Assembly (NCBI GenBank): GCA_016288855.1
Contig: JAEELJ010000020.1
Span: 1 to 44,717 of the forward strand
Origin: Acholeplasmatales bacterium
Lineage (GTDB): Bacteria; Bacillota_I; Bacilli_A; Acholeplasmatales; Anaeroplasmataceae
Reading direction: 5' to 3'
Length of the DNA stretch: 44,717 nt
The translations under genes and the position numbers were made by a program. Below the pieces are notes generated by a model that had not been told where the DNA came from, made no database searches, and worked only from the letters and a program-made list of their open reading frames with translations. Positions 25,709 through 33,183 of the stretch are shown here, piece by piece; the stretch's first letter is position 1; each line of letters begins with the position of its first letter.

Positions 25709-28700
25709 ATGGATAAAAAATTATTAATCCTTACAAAATTTGATGATGAAATAACGAATTATTTGAGTAAAGAATTTGATGCTGTTATAACAGCAGATTA
25801 CAATAAAATAATTGAAGAACATGCCTTTTTTTCATTGATTCTTTTTTATTCAGACAATAAAAAGGATTCAATTAAAGTTATAAAAAAACTAAAGGAAACT
25901 ACTTTTTATCGTTATACTCCTATAGTCTTATTAAATCGTGATTTAGATAATGATTTTATGCATGAAGCTTTAATGTGTGGCGTTATTGATGTTATTTCAT
26001 TACCTACTTCACAAGAAAAAATATCAAATAGAATTAAAGGTATAATTAATAGATTTACACATCCTTCAAACTTAAATGATACTATTTATTATGATTCTAA
26101 TTTGAAATTATATACTCGTGATTTTTTTATAGCTGAATGCGAAAAAGCTTTAGGGCTTGATGTTGAGCATAAAGAAAATTATCACATTATTAGAATGTCT
26201 ATAATTAATTTCTTAATTTTATCATATACCTTAGGTAAGAAAAAAATTGATAAATTAATAGAAGGATTATCTAAGGAATTAATAGATTTATCTAAAGGAT
26301 ATGATATTAGAGTATGTAAGGTTAAAAGTGATGAATTTTATATATTATTTGATGGTGTAAAGAATGATGTAATTTCATTTATTACAAATCTTACAAAAAA
26401 TATTGATGAAAATTTCCCAGATGTTTGTCCTGAATTATCATTTGGTATAGTTGAATGTAATGATTATGAACAAACAATTGTAGAATATATGGCTGAAGCC
26501 AATCAAGCTTTAGATGAAATAAATAATGATGATGAGATAAAATATAACTTCTATGATGAAGCTATAAAAGAAAAAATATCTATGCAGCAAGAATATTTAT
26601 CTCATTTTGAATCTGCTATTAAGAATAATGAATTCTTAGTATATTATCAGCCAAAAATTGATATTATTAATAATGTTATTTCTGGTGCAGAAGCTTTAGT
26701 TAGATGGAAATATAATGGTAAGATTTTATTTCCTGGTGTATTTATTCCTATATTTGAAAGTAATGGTAATATTGCAATCCTAGATTATTATGTATGGGAA
26801 CAGGTATGTATATTCTTGTCTAAAAGAATTAAGGCTAATTTAGAGGTATTCCCTATTTCAGTAAATGTTTCTAGATTATTTTTAACTATGCCTGATTTTG
26901 TTGAAACTTTAGAAAACTTACTTAAGAAATATGATTTATCTCCTAAGTATTTAGAACTTGAAATAACTGAAACAATATTTACTGATGTTAAGGTAATTAA
27001 AAATGCTGTATCTAAATTAAGAGAGCTTGGATTTAAGATATTAATGGATGATTTTGGTTCTGCCTATTCATCACTTAATGTTTTAAAGGAAATTGATTTC
27101 GATGTTTTAAAAATCGATATGAGATTCTTTTCAACAAATAATAGTAAGAAGGGCTTAAATATTATTAAGTCTGTTCTTGATATTGCAAATGCGCTTGACG
27201 TACCTGCAATAGCTGAAGGTGTTGAAGAGGAAGAATACGTTAAACTTTTACGTACATATGGATGTAATTTTGTTCAAGGTTATTTCTTTTCAAAACCATT
27301 ACCAGAAGAAGAATTTAATGAGTTCATTACTAAAAATACTCGTAATGGTGATAAGGGAAAGTTTGTTAATTTCTATCACTTAAATGAGGCAGTTCGTGAA
27401 TTCCAAATTAATACAAAGAATTATATTGAGGTTACTAAAAAGGATATATCTAAATTATTGAAGAAATTCTTAAAGGAATTAGATGTTGATTCAATTGGTG
27501 TTGCGGTTACATCTGCAGATAATTTATTCTTTGAATATACAATGGAAGAAACTGTTTTTGCAATAAAGCCAGTTTTAGGTAAGCAAATTAGAATGGATGA
27601 TGGTTCTAATGTTGATGAAATACATCATGGTGAGGATGAAGTATTCTTTACATATAAGGAAGGTGAAATTCCTCAAATTAAATGTAAGGGTGCTTTAATG
27701 TTCCCTATTTCTAATGTTAATACTCTAATTGGTGGTGTTGTTTTATTTAGGTTCAATGAAGATAAAATATTCACTGATGAAGAAAAAAGAGCTTTAACAT
27801 TGCTTGCAGCAAACTTAAATTTACCTATTTATAGGGAGCATACATCAAAGGTTAGAGAGGTATTAGATAGTCGAAATCAAAAATTATCATATGCATTAGA
27901 GGTAGTAAATGAATATAGACAAAATGTATCACATTTACAGGCTTTATTTATTAATTCATTAAAAATGTATCCTACTGTATGTATTAGATATAATTATAAA
28001 GAAGAAATTGGTTGGGCATATACTACTGATGATAAAGGTCATCTAATAGTACATGATAGACCCAAGATGAAGCAAAGAATTTTAAAATTTATTAGCTTAA
28101 TTGTTAATGAAAAGGATAAGCAAATAATAAGTGATGCATTTAATAAAAAGGAATTATCAAAAATACCTCATAAAATAGATGTTTTATTTGATATAATTAC
28201 TAAAAAGCAAACATTAACTCCAAGAAGAATTGAGTTAAATATTGCTGGCTACATGGTTACTGGTGATGATGTATTTATGTGCACAGTAATTGATAGAACA
28301 AGTGAATATGAGGAAATAAAGAAGCAGCAAGAAGAGGTTAATAATATAAGAGGATTATTCTTAAAATTCTTAATGGATGATTTTGTTTCCTTAACAACAT
28401 ATGCCCTAGATACAAAAGAAATTACAACATATTATAGAGAAGGTAATGATTTTAAGACTAATATTGTATCTAATGGGGACTGGATTAAGCATAGGAATAT
28501 AAGACTTGCACCAATTAATGAATCTGAGGATAAAGCTAGATTTATTAATGATTCTTCAATAGAAAACTTGAGAACAATGGAAATTGATAAGGCCATTAAT
28601 TATAAGTTTAGTTTAGGTAGTGGTGATAAAGAAATATTTATTGTCGCAAGATTACTTGTCACAGAAACTGATGGTAAAAGAATTTCATCATTCCTTGTTC

Positions 28701-29257
28701 GTGATGTTACATCAGAGGTAAAAAAGGAGCAATTATTAAATTATAATATTGATGTTTTAACTGATAAGGTTGGAAAAGATCCATTAACTCAGCTTTATAA
28801 CCGTAATGGTTTAATAGATAATATTAATGAAATTAAAGAAATGCTACAGGATGGTAGTGATGATCATTTCTTAGTGTTCTTAGATGCTGATTTATTTAAA
28901 CAAATAAATGATGGATTTGGACACATTGAAGGAGATAAAGCTTTAACAGCTATTGCAGAAGAATTAAAGCAATTAGCACGTAACGCAAATGGTTTTGCAT
29001 ATAGATTTGGTGGAGATGAATTTATTTTAATTCTAAATTACCCAACTTTAGATGGTTTAGTTAAGGCATTAGAAAATGTCAATGAAACATTAAAAAATAA
29101 AAATGATAAGTATTTAATTAGAATATCTTACGGAATTGAGGTTTTCTCATCAAAAACGTTAGCTTCATTAAATGAAGACGTATTAAAAGAAATAATTGAT
29201 AAGGCTGATAAAAAGCTTATCGAAGTAAAAAAAGAAAATAATTCATCTAGACATTAA
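25709..29257 (+). CDS. Multidomain c-di-GMP turnover protein (receiver-like, degenerate GGDEF, EAL, GAF/PAS-like, GGDEF)
   Basis: This 1182-residue cytoplasmic protein starts with a receiver-like fold (residues 1-115). A degenerate GGDEF domain follows, in which the motif reads KSDEF (about residue 205). Next is an intact EAL phosphodiesterase domain (about 290-535) with EALVRW, NVSR, EITET, MDDFGSAYSSL, LKID, AEGVE and VQGYFFSKPLP all present. About 470 residues of GAF/PAS-like and helical sequence precede a C-terminal GGDEF (about 1020-1175) with DPLTQLYNRNGL and an intact FGGDEF. It could both make and degrade c-di-GMP. No membrane segment is seen. The start at 25709 follows AGAAAGGTGGGG; a GTG at 25697 lies within that ribosome site. 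It has its own promoter and terminator. Confidence 0.92.
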   Translation: MDKKLLILTKFDDEITNYLSKEFDAVITADYNKIIEEHAFFSLILFYSDNKKDSIKVIKKLKETTFYRYTPIVLLNRDLDNDFMHEALMCGVIDVISLPTSQEKISNRIKGIINRFTHPSNLNDTIYYDSNLKLYTRDFFIAECEKALGLDVEHKENYHIIRMSIINFLILSYTLGKKKIDKLIEGLSKELIDLSKGYDIRVCKVKSDEFYILFDGVKNDVISFITNLTKNIDENFPDVCPELSFGIVECNDYEQTIVEYMAEANQALDEINNDDEIKYNFYDEAIKEKISMQQEYLSHFESAIKNNEFLVYYQPKIDIINNVISGAEALVRWKYNGKILFPGVFIPIFESNGNIAILDYYVWEQVCIFLSKRIKANLEVFPISVNVSRLFLTMPDFVETLENLLKKYDLSPKYLELEITETIFTDVKVIKNAVSKLRELGFKILMDDFGSAYSSLNVLKEIDFDVLKIDMRFFSTNNSKKGLNIIKSVLDIANALDVPAIAEGVEEEEYVKLLRTYGCNFVQGYFFSKPLPEEEFNEFITKNTRNGDKGKFVNFYHLNEAVREFQINTKNYIEVTKKDISKLLKKFLKELDVDSIGVAVTSADNLFFEYTMEETVFAIKPVLGKQIRMDDGSNVDEIHHGEDEVFFTYKEGEIPQIKCKGALMFPISNVNTLIGGVVLFRFNEDKIFTDEEKRALTLLAANLNLPIYREHTSKVREVLDSRNQKLSYALEVVNEYRQNVSHLQALFINSLKMYPTVCIRYNYKEEIGWAYTTDDKGHLIVHDRPKMKQRILKFISLIVNEKDKQIISDAFNKKELSKIPHKIDVLFDIITKKQTLTPRRIELNIAGYMVTGDDVFMCTVIDRTSEYEEIKKQQEEVNNIRGLFLKFLMDDFVSLTTYALDTKEITTYYREGNDFKTNIVSNGDWIKHRNIRLAPINESEDKARFINDSSIENLRTMEIDKAINYKFSLGSGDKEIFIVARLLVTETDGKRISSFLVRDVTSEVKKEQLLNYNIDVLTDKVGKDPLTQLYNRNGLIDNINEIKEMLQDGSDDHFLVFLDADLFKQINDGFGHIEGDKALTAIAEELKQLARNANGFAYRFGGDEFILILNYPTLDGLVKALENVNETLKNKNDKYLIRISYGIEVFSSKTLASLNEDVLKEIIDKADKKLIEVKKENNSSRH

Positions 29258-29262
29258 ATAAG

Positions 29263-29317
29263 AAAAGTCCATTATTATTGTTATCACTATATAAGTGTTC
29301 AATAATTTGGACTTTTT
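29263..29317 (+). terminator. Intrinsic terminator after the c-di-GMP gene
   Basis: AAAAGTCCA...TTATTG pairs with CAATAATTTGGACTTTT. The loop holds a further small hairpin (CACT/AGTG). A T-run follows. Confidence 0.88.
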
Positions 29318-29341
29318 ACTTTTAAAATACAACAAAATGAT

Positions 29342-29392
29342 TTAAAAGGGAATTTTATTTTGAAATATTATCTTAAAAGGGAATTTTATTTT
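29342..29392. repeat. 20-bp direct repeat upstream of ddh
   Basis: TTAAAAGGGAATTTTATTTT occurs at 29342-29361 and again, identical, at 29373-29392, with a 31-bp period (about three helical turns). Both copies lie upstream of the ddh promoter (29423-29451), at about -80 and -50 from the -35 box. The downstream edge also takes part in an imperfect palindrome around AGCGCT at 29398-29403. The arrangement suggests two operator half-sites on one DNA face. Confidence 0.75.
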
Positions 29393-29422
29393 AATAAAGC
29401 GCTATTTTTATAAAATAAAATA

Positions 29423-29451
29423 TTTACAATAGAGTTAGTATATGCTAAAAT
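29423..29451 (+). promoter_or_regulatory. Promoter of ddh
   Basis: TTTACA and TAAAAT are separated by 17 bp, about 32 bp before the ATG. Confidence 0.75.
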
Positions 29452-29483
29452 AATTTTGTTTTAAGAAAAGAGGTTAGTTATAT

Positions 29484-30461
29484 ATGATTAAAATTGGTAT
29501 TTTTGGCTATGGAAACTTAGCTAGAGGTGTTGAGGCTGCAATAAAGAAGAATGATGATTTAGAATTAGTTGCAGTATTCACAAGAAGAGATGCTTCAAGC
29601 GTTAAAATTAATACAAAGGGCGTTAATGTTTATAACGCTAAGGATGTATTATTATTTAAAGATAAAATTGATGTTATGATTCTATGTGGTGGTTCTGCAA
29701 CAGATTTACCTGAACAGACTCCTGAATTAGTAAAAGCATTCAATGTTGTTGATTCATTTGATACTCATGCAAGAATTTATGAGCATTATCAAGCCGTTGA
29801 TAAGAATGGTAAGGCAAATAGCCATGTTGGTATTATTTCAACTGGTTGGGATCCAGGTATGTTCTCTTTAAATAGAGGTGTTATGGAAGCTATTCTACCA
29901 GATGGAAAGACTTATACATTCTGGGGCAAGGGTGTATCACAAGGACACTCTGATGCAATTAGAAGAATTAAGGGTGTAGTTGATGCAAGACAATATACAA
30001 TCCCTGTTGATTCTGCCTTAGCTTCAGTAAGAAATGGTGAAAACCCAGTATTATCTACACGTCAAAAGCATACAAGAGAATGCTTTGTTGTTGCAGAAGA
30101 TGGTGCAGATAAGGCAAGAATCGAAAGAGAAATTAAGACAATGCCTAACTATTTTGATGAATATGACACAACAGTACATTTCATTTCATTAGAAGAATTA
30201 AAGAAAAACCATAATGGTATTCCTCATGGTGGATTTGTTATTCGTTCTGGTGAAACATCTAATGGTGTTAAGCATGTTATTGAATATAATTTAAAGCTTG
30301 ATTCAAATCCTGAATTTACAGGTTCTATCTTAGCAGCATATGCAAGAGCTGCATATAGAATTGCAAATCGTCGAGATTTTGGTTGTAAGACAGTATTAGA
30401 TATTTCAGCATCTGATATATCTCGTTATACAACAGAAGAATTATTAAAGCATACTTTATAA
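29484..30461 (+). CDS. ddh: meso-Diaminopimelate dehydrogenase
   Basis: Ddh makes meso-DAP from tetrahydrodipicolinate in one step with NADPH and free ammonium. The 325-residue protein starts with a Rossmann motif GIFGYGNLARGVE and shows the family segments LCGGSATDLPEQ, DSFDTHARI, STGWDPGMFSLNR, FWGKGVSQGHSDA and HGGFVIRSGE. It stands alone with its own promoter, the repeated element upstream, and a terminator at 30470-30500. The same window encodes the alternative DapL-DapF route. GAGG precedes the ATG. Confidence 0.96.
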   Translation: MIKIGIFGYGNLARGVEAAIKKNDDLELVAVFTRRDASSVKINTKGVNVYNAKDVLLFKDKIDVMILCGGSATDLPEQTPELVKAFNVVDSFDTHARIYEHYQAVDKNGKANSHVGIISTGWDPGMFSLNRGVMEAILPDGKTYTFWGKGVSQGHSDAIRRIKGVVDARQYTIPVDSALASVRNGENPVLSTRQKHTRECFVVAEDGADKARIEREIKTMPNYFDEYDTTVHFISLEELKKNHNGIPHGGFVIRSGETSNGVKHVIEYNLKLDSNPEFTGSILAAYARAAYRIANRRDFGCKTVLDISASDISRYTTEELLKHTL

Positions 30462-30469
30462 TACTTAAT

Positions 30470-30500
30470 AAAGTGGTTACTATCTTAGTAACCATTTTTA
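30470..30500 (+). terminator. Intrinsic terminator after ddh
   Basis: AAGTGGTTAC pairs with GTAACCATTT around TATCTTA, and the T-rich tail continues. Confidence 0.88.
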
Positions 30501-30576
30501 TTTTCATTTATTGTTTCATAGGCTAATATTATTCTTTTATGTTAAAATATTAAATACTATTAAAGGAGGTATATAA

Positions 30577-31842
30577 ATGGAAAAGCAATATCTAATAATT
30601 GATTTAAAAACATTTTATGCCTCTGTAGAATGTGCTGAAAGAGGATTAGATCCTTTTAAGACTAATCTAGTTGTTGCGGATGCATCAAGAGGTAAAGGTG
30701 CCATTTGTCTTGCTATAACACCAAAATTAAAGGCAATGGGGATACATAATAGATGTAGATTATATGAAATACCTGATGGTGTTGAATATATTGCTGCGAT
30801 GCCTAGAATGAAAAAATATATGGAATATTCAGCAAGAATATATCAAATATATTTATGCTATTTCTCTGAAGAAGATATTCACCCATATTCAATTGATGAA
30901 ATGTTTATAGATGTAACTGAATATTTAAAATTATATAATACTACTGCTGAAAAGCTTGCGAAAGCTTTAATGAGAAAGATATATAATGAATTACATATAA
31001 CTGCAACTGCAGGTATTGGTACTAATTTATTCTTAGCTAAAATTGCATTAGATATTTATTCAAAACATGTAAAAAGTAATATTGGAATATTAAATGAAGA
31101 AACATTTAGAGAAAAATTATGGTATCATAAGCCAATTACTGACTTTTGGATGATATCTACTGGTACTGCAAAAAGATTACAGAAATTCCATGTAGAATGT
31201 ATGAGAGATATATTATCTGTACCAGAAGATTTATTATATAAGGAATTTGGTGTAAATGCTGAAATAATAATTGATCATGCTAAAGGTATTGAGCCTGTTA
31301 CAATAAAAGACATTCATAATTATAAAAGACAATCTAAATCTATATCTCAATCACAATTATTACATTGTGGATATAATTATACAAAAACAAGAATAGTATT
31401 ATCTGAAATGGTTGAATCATTATGCTTAGATTTAGTTAGAAAAAAGCTTGTTTCTAATACTATATCCTTATATGTTGGATATAGGTCATATCCAGGTACT
31501 GGTGGTTCTAAATCTATTTCTATTTTAACTAATGCTTATACAAAAATATTACCTTATTTCCAAGAAATATATGATAAAACTACCCTAAGAGGAGAAGAAA
31601 TTGTAAGGCTTGGAATTGGATTCGGTAATGTTTATCCTGAGGATGAAGAACACCTAGATTTATTTACATCATATGAAGACATAGAAAAAGAAAGAAATCT
31701 AAGTCGTACAATAAATAGCTTAAAGGATAAATATGGTAAAAATAGTGTATTAAAGGCAGTTGATTTAGTTGATGGTGCAACACAAAGACAAAGAAACTGT
31801 CTAATAGGAGGACATAATGCAACAACAGAAGATGCCGATTGA
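30577..31842 (+). CDS. Y-family DNA polymerase (UvrX/UmuC-like)
   Basis: This 421-residue translesion polymerase begins YLIIDLKTFYASVECAERG (first catalytic Asp, with the FYASVE motif). It has the palm motif HPYSIDEMFIDVTEY, containing the catalytic Asp-Glu, and a helix-hairpin-helix region. The C-terminal little-finger domain ends RNCLIGGHN. It matches the Gram-positive UvrX/YqjW group more than canonical DinB. An AAAGGAGG ribosome site and an extended -10 (TGTTAAAAT, 30541-30548) lie upstream. It overlaps the YolD gene by 26 nt, and the pair is a common functional unit. I see no LexA operator upstream. Confidence 0.93.
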   Translation: MEKQYLIIDLKTFYASVECAERGLDPFKTNLVVADASRGKGAICLAITPKLKAMGIHNRCRLYEIPDGVEYIAAMPRMKKYMEYSARIYQIYLCYFSEEDIHPYSIDEMFIDVTEYLKLYNTTAEKLAKALMRKIYNELHITATAGIGTNLFLAKIALDIYSKHVKSNIGILNEETFREKLWYHKPITDFWMISTGTAKRLQKFHVECMRDILSVPEDLLYKEFGVNAEIIIDHAKGIEPVTIKDIHNYKRQSKSISQSQLLHCGYNYTKTRIVLSEMVESLCLDLVRKKLVSNTISLYVGYRSYPGTGGSKSISILTNAYTKILPYFQEIYDKTTLRGEEIVRLGIGFGNVYPEDEEHLDLFTSYEDIEKERNLSRTINSLKDKYGKNSVLKAVDLVDGATQRQRNCLIGGHNATTEDAD

Positions 31843-32170
31843 AAAAAGAGCAAAGATATTCCTACCATTTGATGCACTAGAGGGATTTAGAGATTTGTTA
31901 AAATCAAAGGTAGAAGAAAAGAAGGAAGTAGAAAAAAGAATACTATCTCAAGATATGATAGATATTATAAATGATACTCTATCAAACTTAAAAAAGGGTA
32001 TGTTAATTAAAGTAACATATTATAATGAAAATGATAGAGTATATGAGGTGAAAACTGGTGTTTTTACTAAAATGAATATTAACGAAAGAATAATAATGGT
32101 AATTAAAGATAAAATAATTATAGATAATATATCTGAAATAATAATTATTAATGATGAATTAGATATATAA
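31817..32170 (+). CDS. YolD-like protein
   Basis: This 117-residue protein fits the YolD-like family, which is typically encoded next to UvrX/UmuC-type polymerases and may regulate or assist them. It has an N-terminal helical part (EKRAKIFLPFDALEGFRDLL) and a beta-rich C-terminal part ending in repeated isoleucines (IIIDNISEIIIIN). The start lies inside the polymerase gene in another frame, with its own TAGGAGG, so translation is probably coupled. The family assignment rests on length, composition and context. Confidence 0.85.
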   Translation: MQQQKMPIEKRAKIFLPFDALEGFRDLLKSKVEEKKEVEKRILSQDMIDIINDTLSNLKKGMLIKVTYYNENDRVYEVKTGVFTKMNINERIIMVIKDKIIIDNISEIIIINDELDI

Positions 32171-32205
32171 TTATGCTATACTTTTATAATGTTTAGGAGC
32201 ATTAT

Positions 32206-33096
32206 ATGATAACAAAAGAAGAATTTATTAATTTAATCAAAAATGAATACCCATCTTGTTATCAAGAGATTATAGATAATATGATGTTAAAAAGAAGTAA
32301 TGCATTTAGAATTAATACATTACTTTCTAAAAAAGAATATGTTTTAAATGAATTAGATAAATTAGGTATTAAATATTATAAAAGTGATATTAGTGATTTC
32401 TCATATTTAGTAGATGCTAATAATGAAACCTTAATGTCACTAGATTTATTTAAGGAAGGTAAGATATATTTACAATCATTATCATCACAAATCCCTCCTC
32501 TTGCCTTAAATTTAGGAGAAAACATTGATATTCTAGATATGTGTGCCGCTCCTGGAGGTAAGACATCTGAGATTGCACAAATGGTTAATAACAAATCTAA
32601 TATTATGGCTTGTGAAGAAAATAAGATTAGATTAGAAAAGCTAAAATATAATTTATGTCATTTAGGATGTAAGAATATAAATGTCATACATACAGATGCA
32701 AGAAAGCTTGATTCTTTTTTTAGATTTGATTCTATCTTACTTGATGCACCATGTAGTGGCGCTGGTACTATTAATATAGAAAATCCTAAGGATTTATCAT
32801 ATTTTTCTATGCTTTTGGTTAAGAATTCAGCTAAAACTCAAAAGCAATTACTAAAAAAGGCAATTGAAATATTAAAGCCAGGATGTAGTTTAGTTTATTC
32901 TACATGTTCAATTCTAAAGGAAGAAAATGAAGAGGTAGTAAAAACTATATTAAATAAAAATATCATATTAGAGGATATGAATATAAATATTAGTAATGAT
33001 TGCTTATTAGAATCAACCCTAGATAAGGTTTTAACAATAAAGCCATCAAAGGAATATGAAGGATTCTTTATAGCAAAAATAAAGAAATTAAGATAA
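32206..33096 (+). CDS. RNA (cytosine-C5) methyltransferase, NSUN/RsmF type
   Basis: This 296-residue S-adenosylmethionine-dependent enzyme has the NOL1/NOP2/Sun signature. Visible are the N-terminal AFRINTLL region, the SAM site DMCAAPGGKT, the first cysteine motif LLDAPCSGAGT and the second LVYSTCSI, which supplies the catalytic cysteine. Length is short: the C-terminal PUA-like RNA-binding domain of RsmF is absent. The target (16S, 23S or tRNA) cannot be told. A TATAAT lies about 25 nt upstream and GGAG precedes the ATG. The terminator at 33095-33124 overlaps its stop codon. Confidence 0.9.
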   Translation: MITKEEFINLIKNEYPSCYQEIIDNMMLKRSNAFRINTLLSKKEYVLNELDKLGIKYYKSDISDFSYLVDANNETLMSLDLFKEGKIYLQSLSSQIPPLALNLGENIDILDMCAAPGGKTSEIAQMVNNKSNIMACEENKIRLEKLKYNLCHLGCKNINVIHTDARKLDSFFRFDSILLDAPCSGAGTINIENPKDLSYFSMLLVKNSAKTQKQLLKKAIEILKPGCSLVYSTCSILKEENEEVVKTILNKNIILEDMNINISNDCLLESTLDKVLTIKPSKEYEGFFIAKIKKLR

Positions 33097-33124
33097 AGAC
33101 AATATTTATTAATTGTCTTTTTTC
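33095..33124 (+). terminator. Intrinsic terminator after the RNA methyltransferase
   Basis: AAAGACAAT pairs with ATTGTCTTT, then a T-run. Confidence 0.88.
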
Positions 33125-33183
33125 TTATTTTTAAGGATTTATAAATATGTTATAATTAAATTACTTTTTTGGAGGTTTATTCG

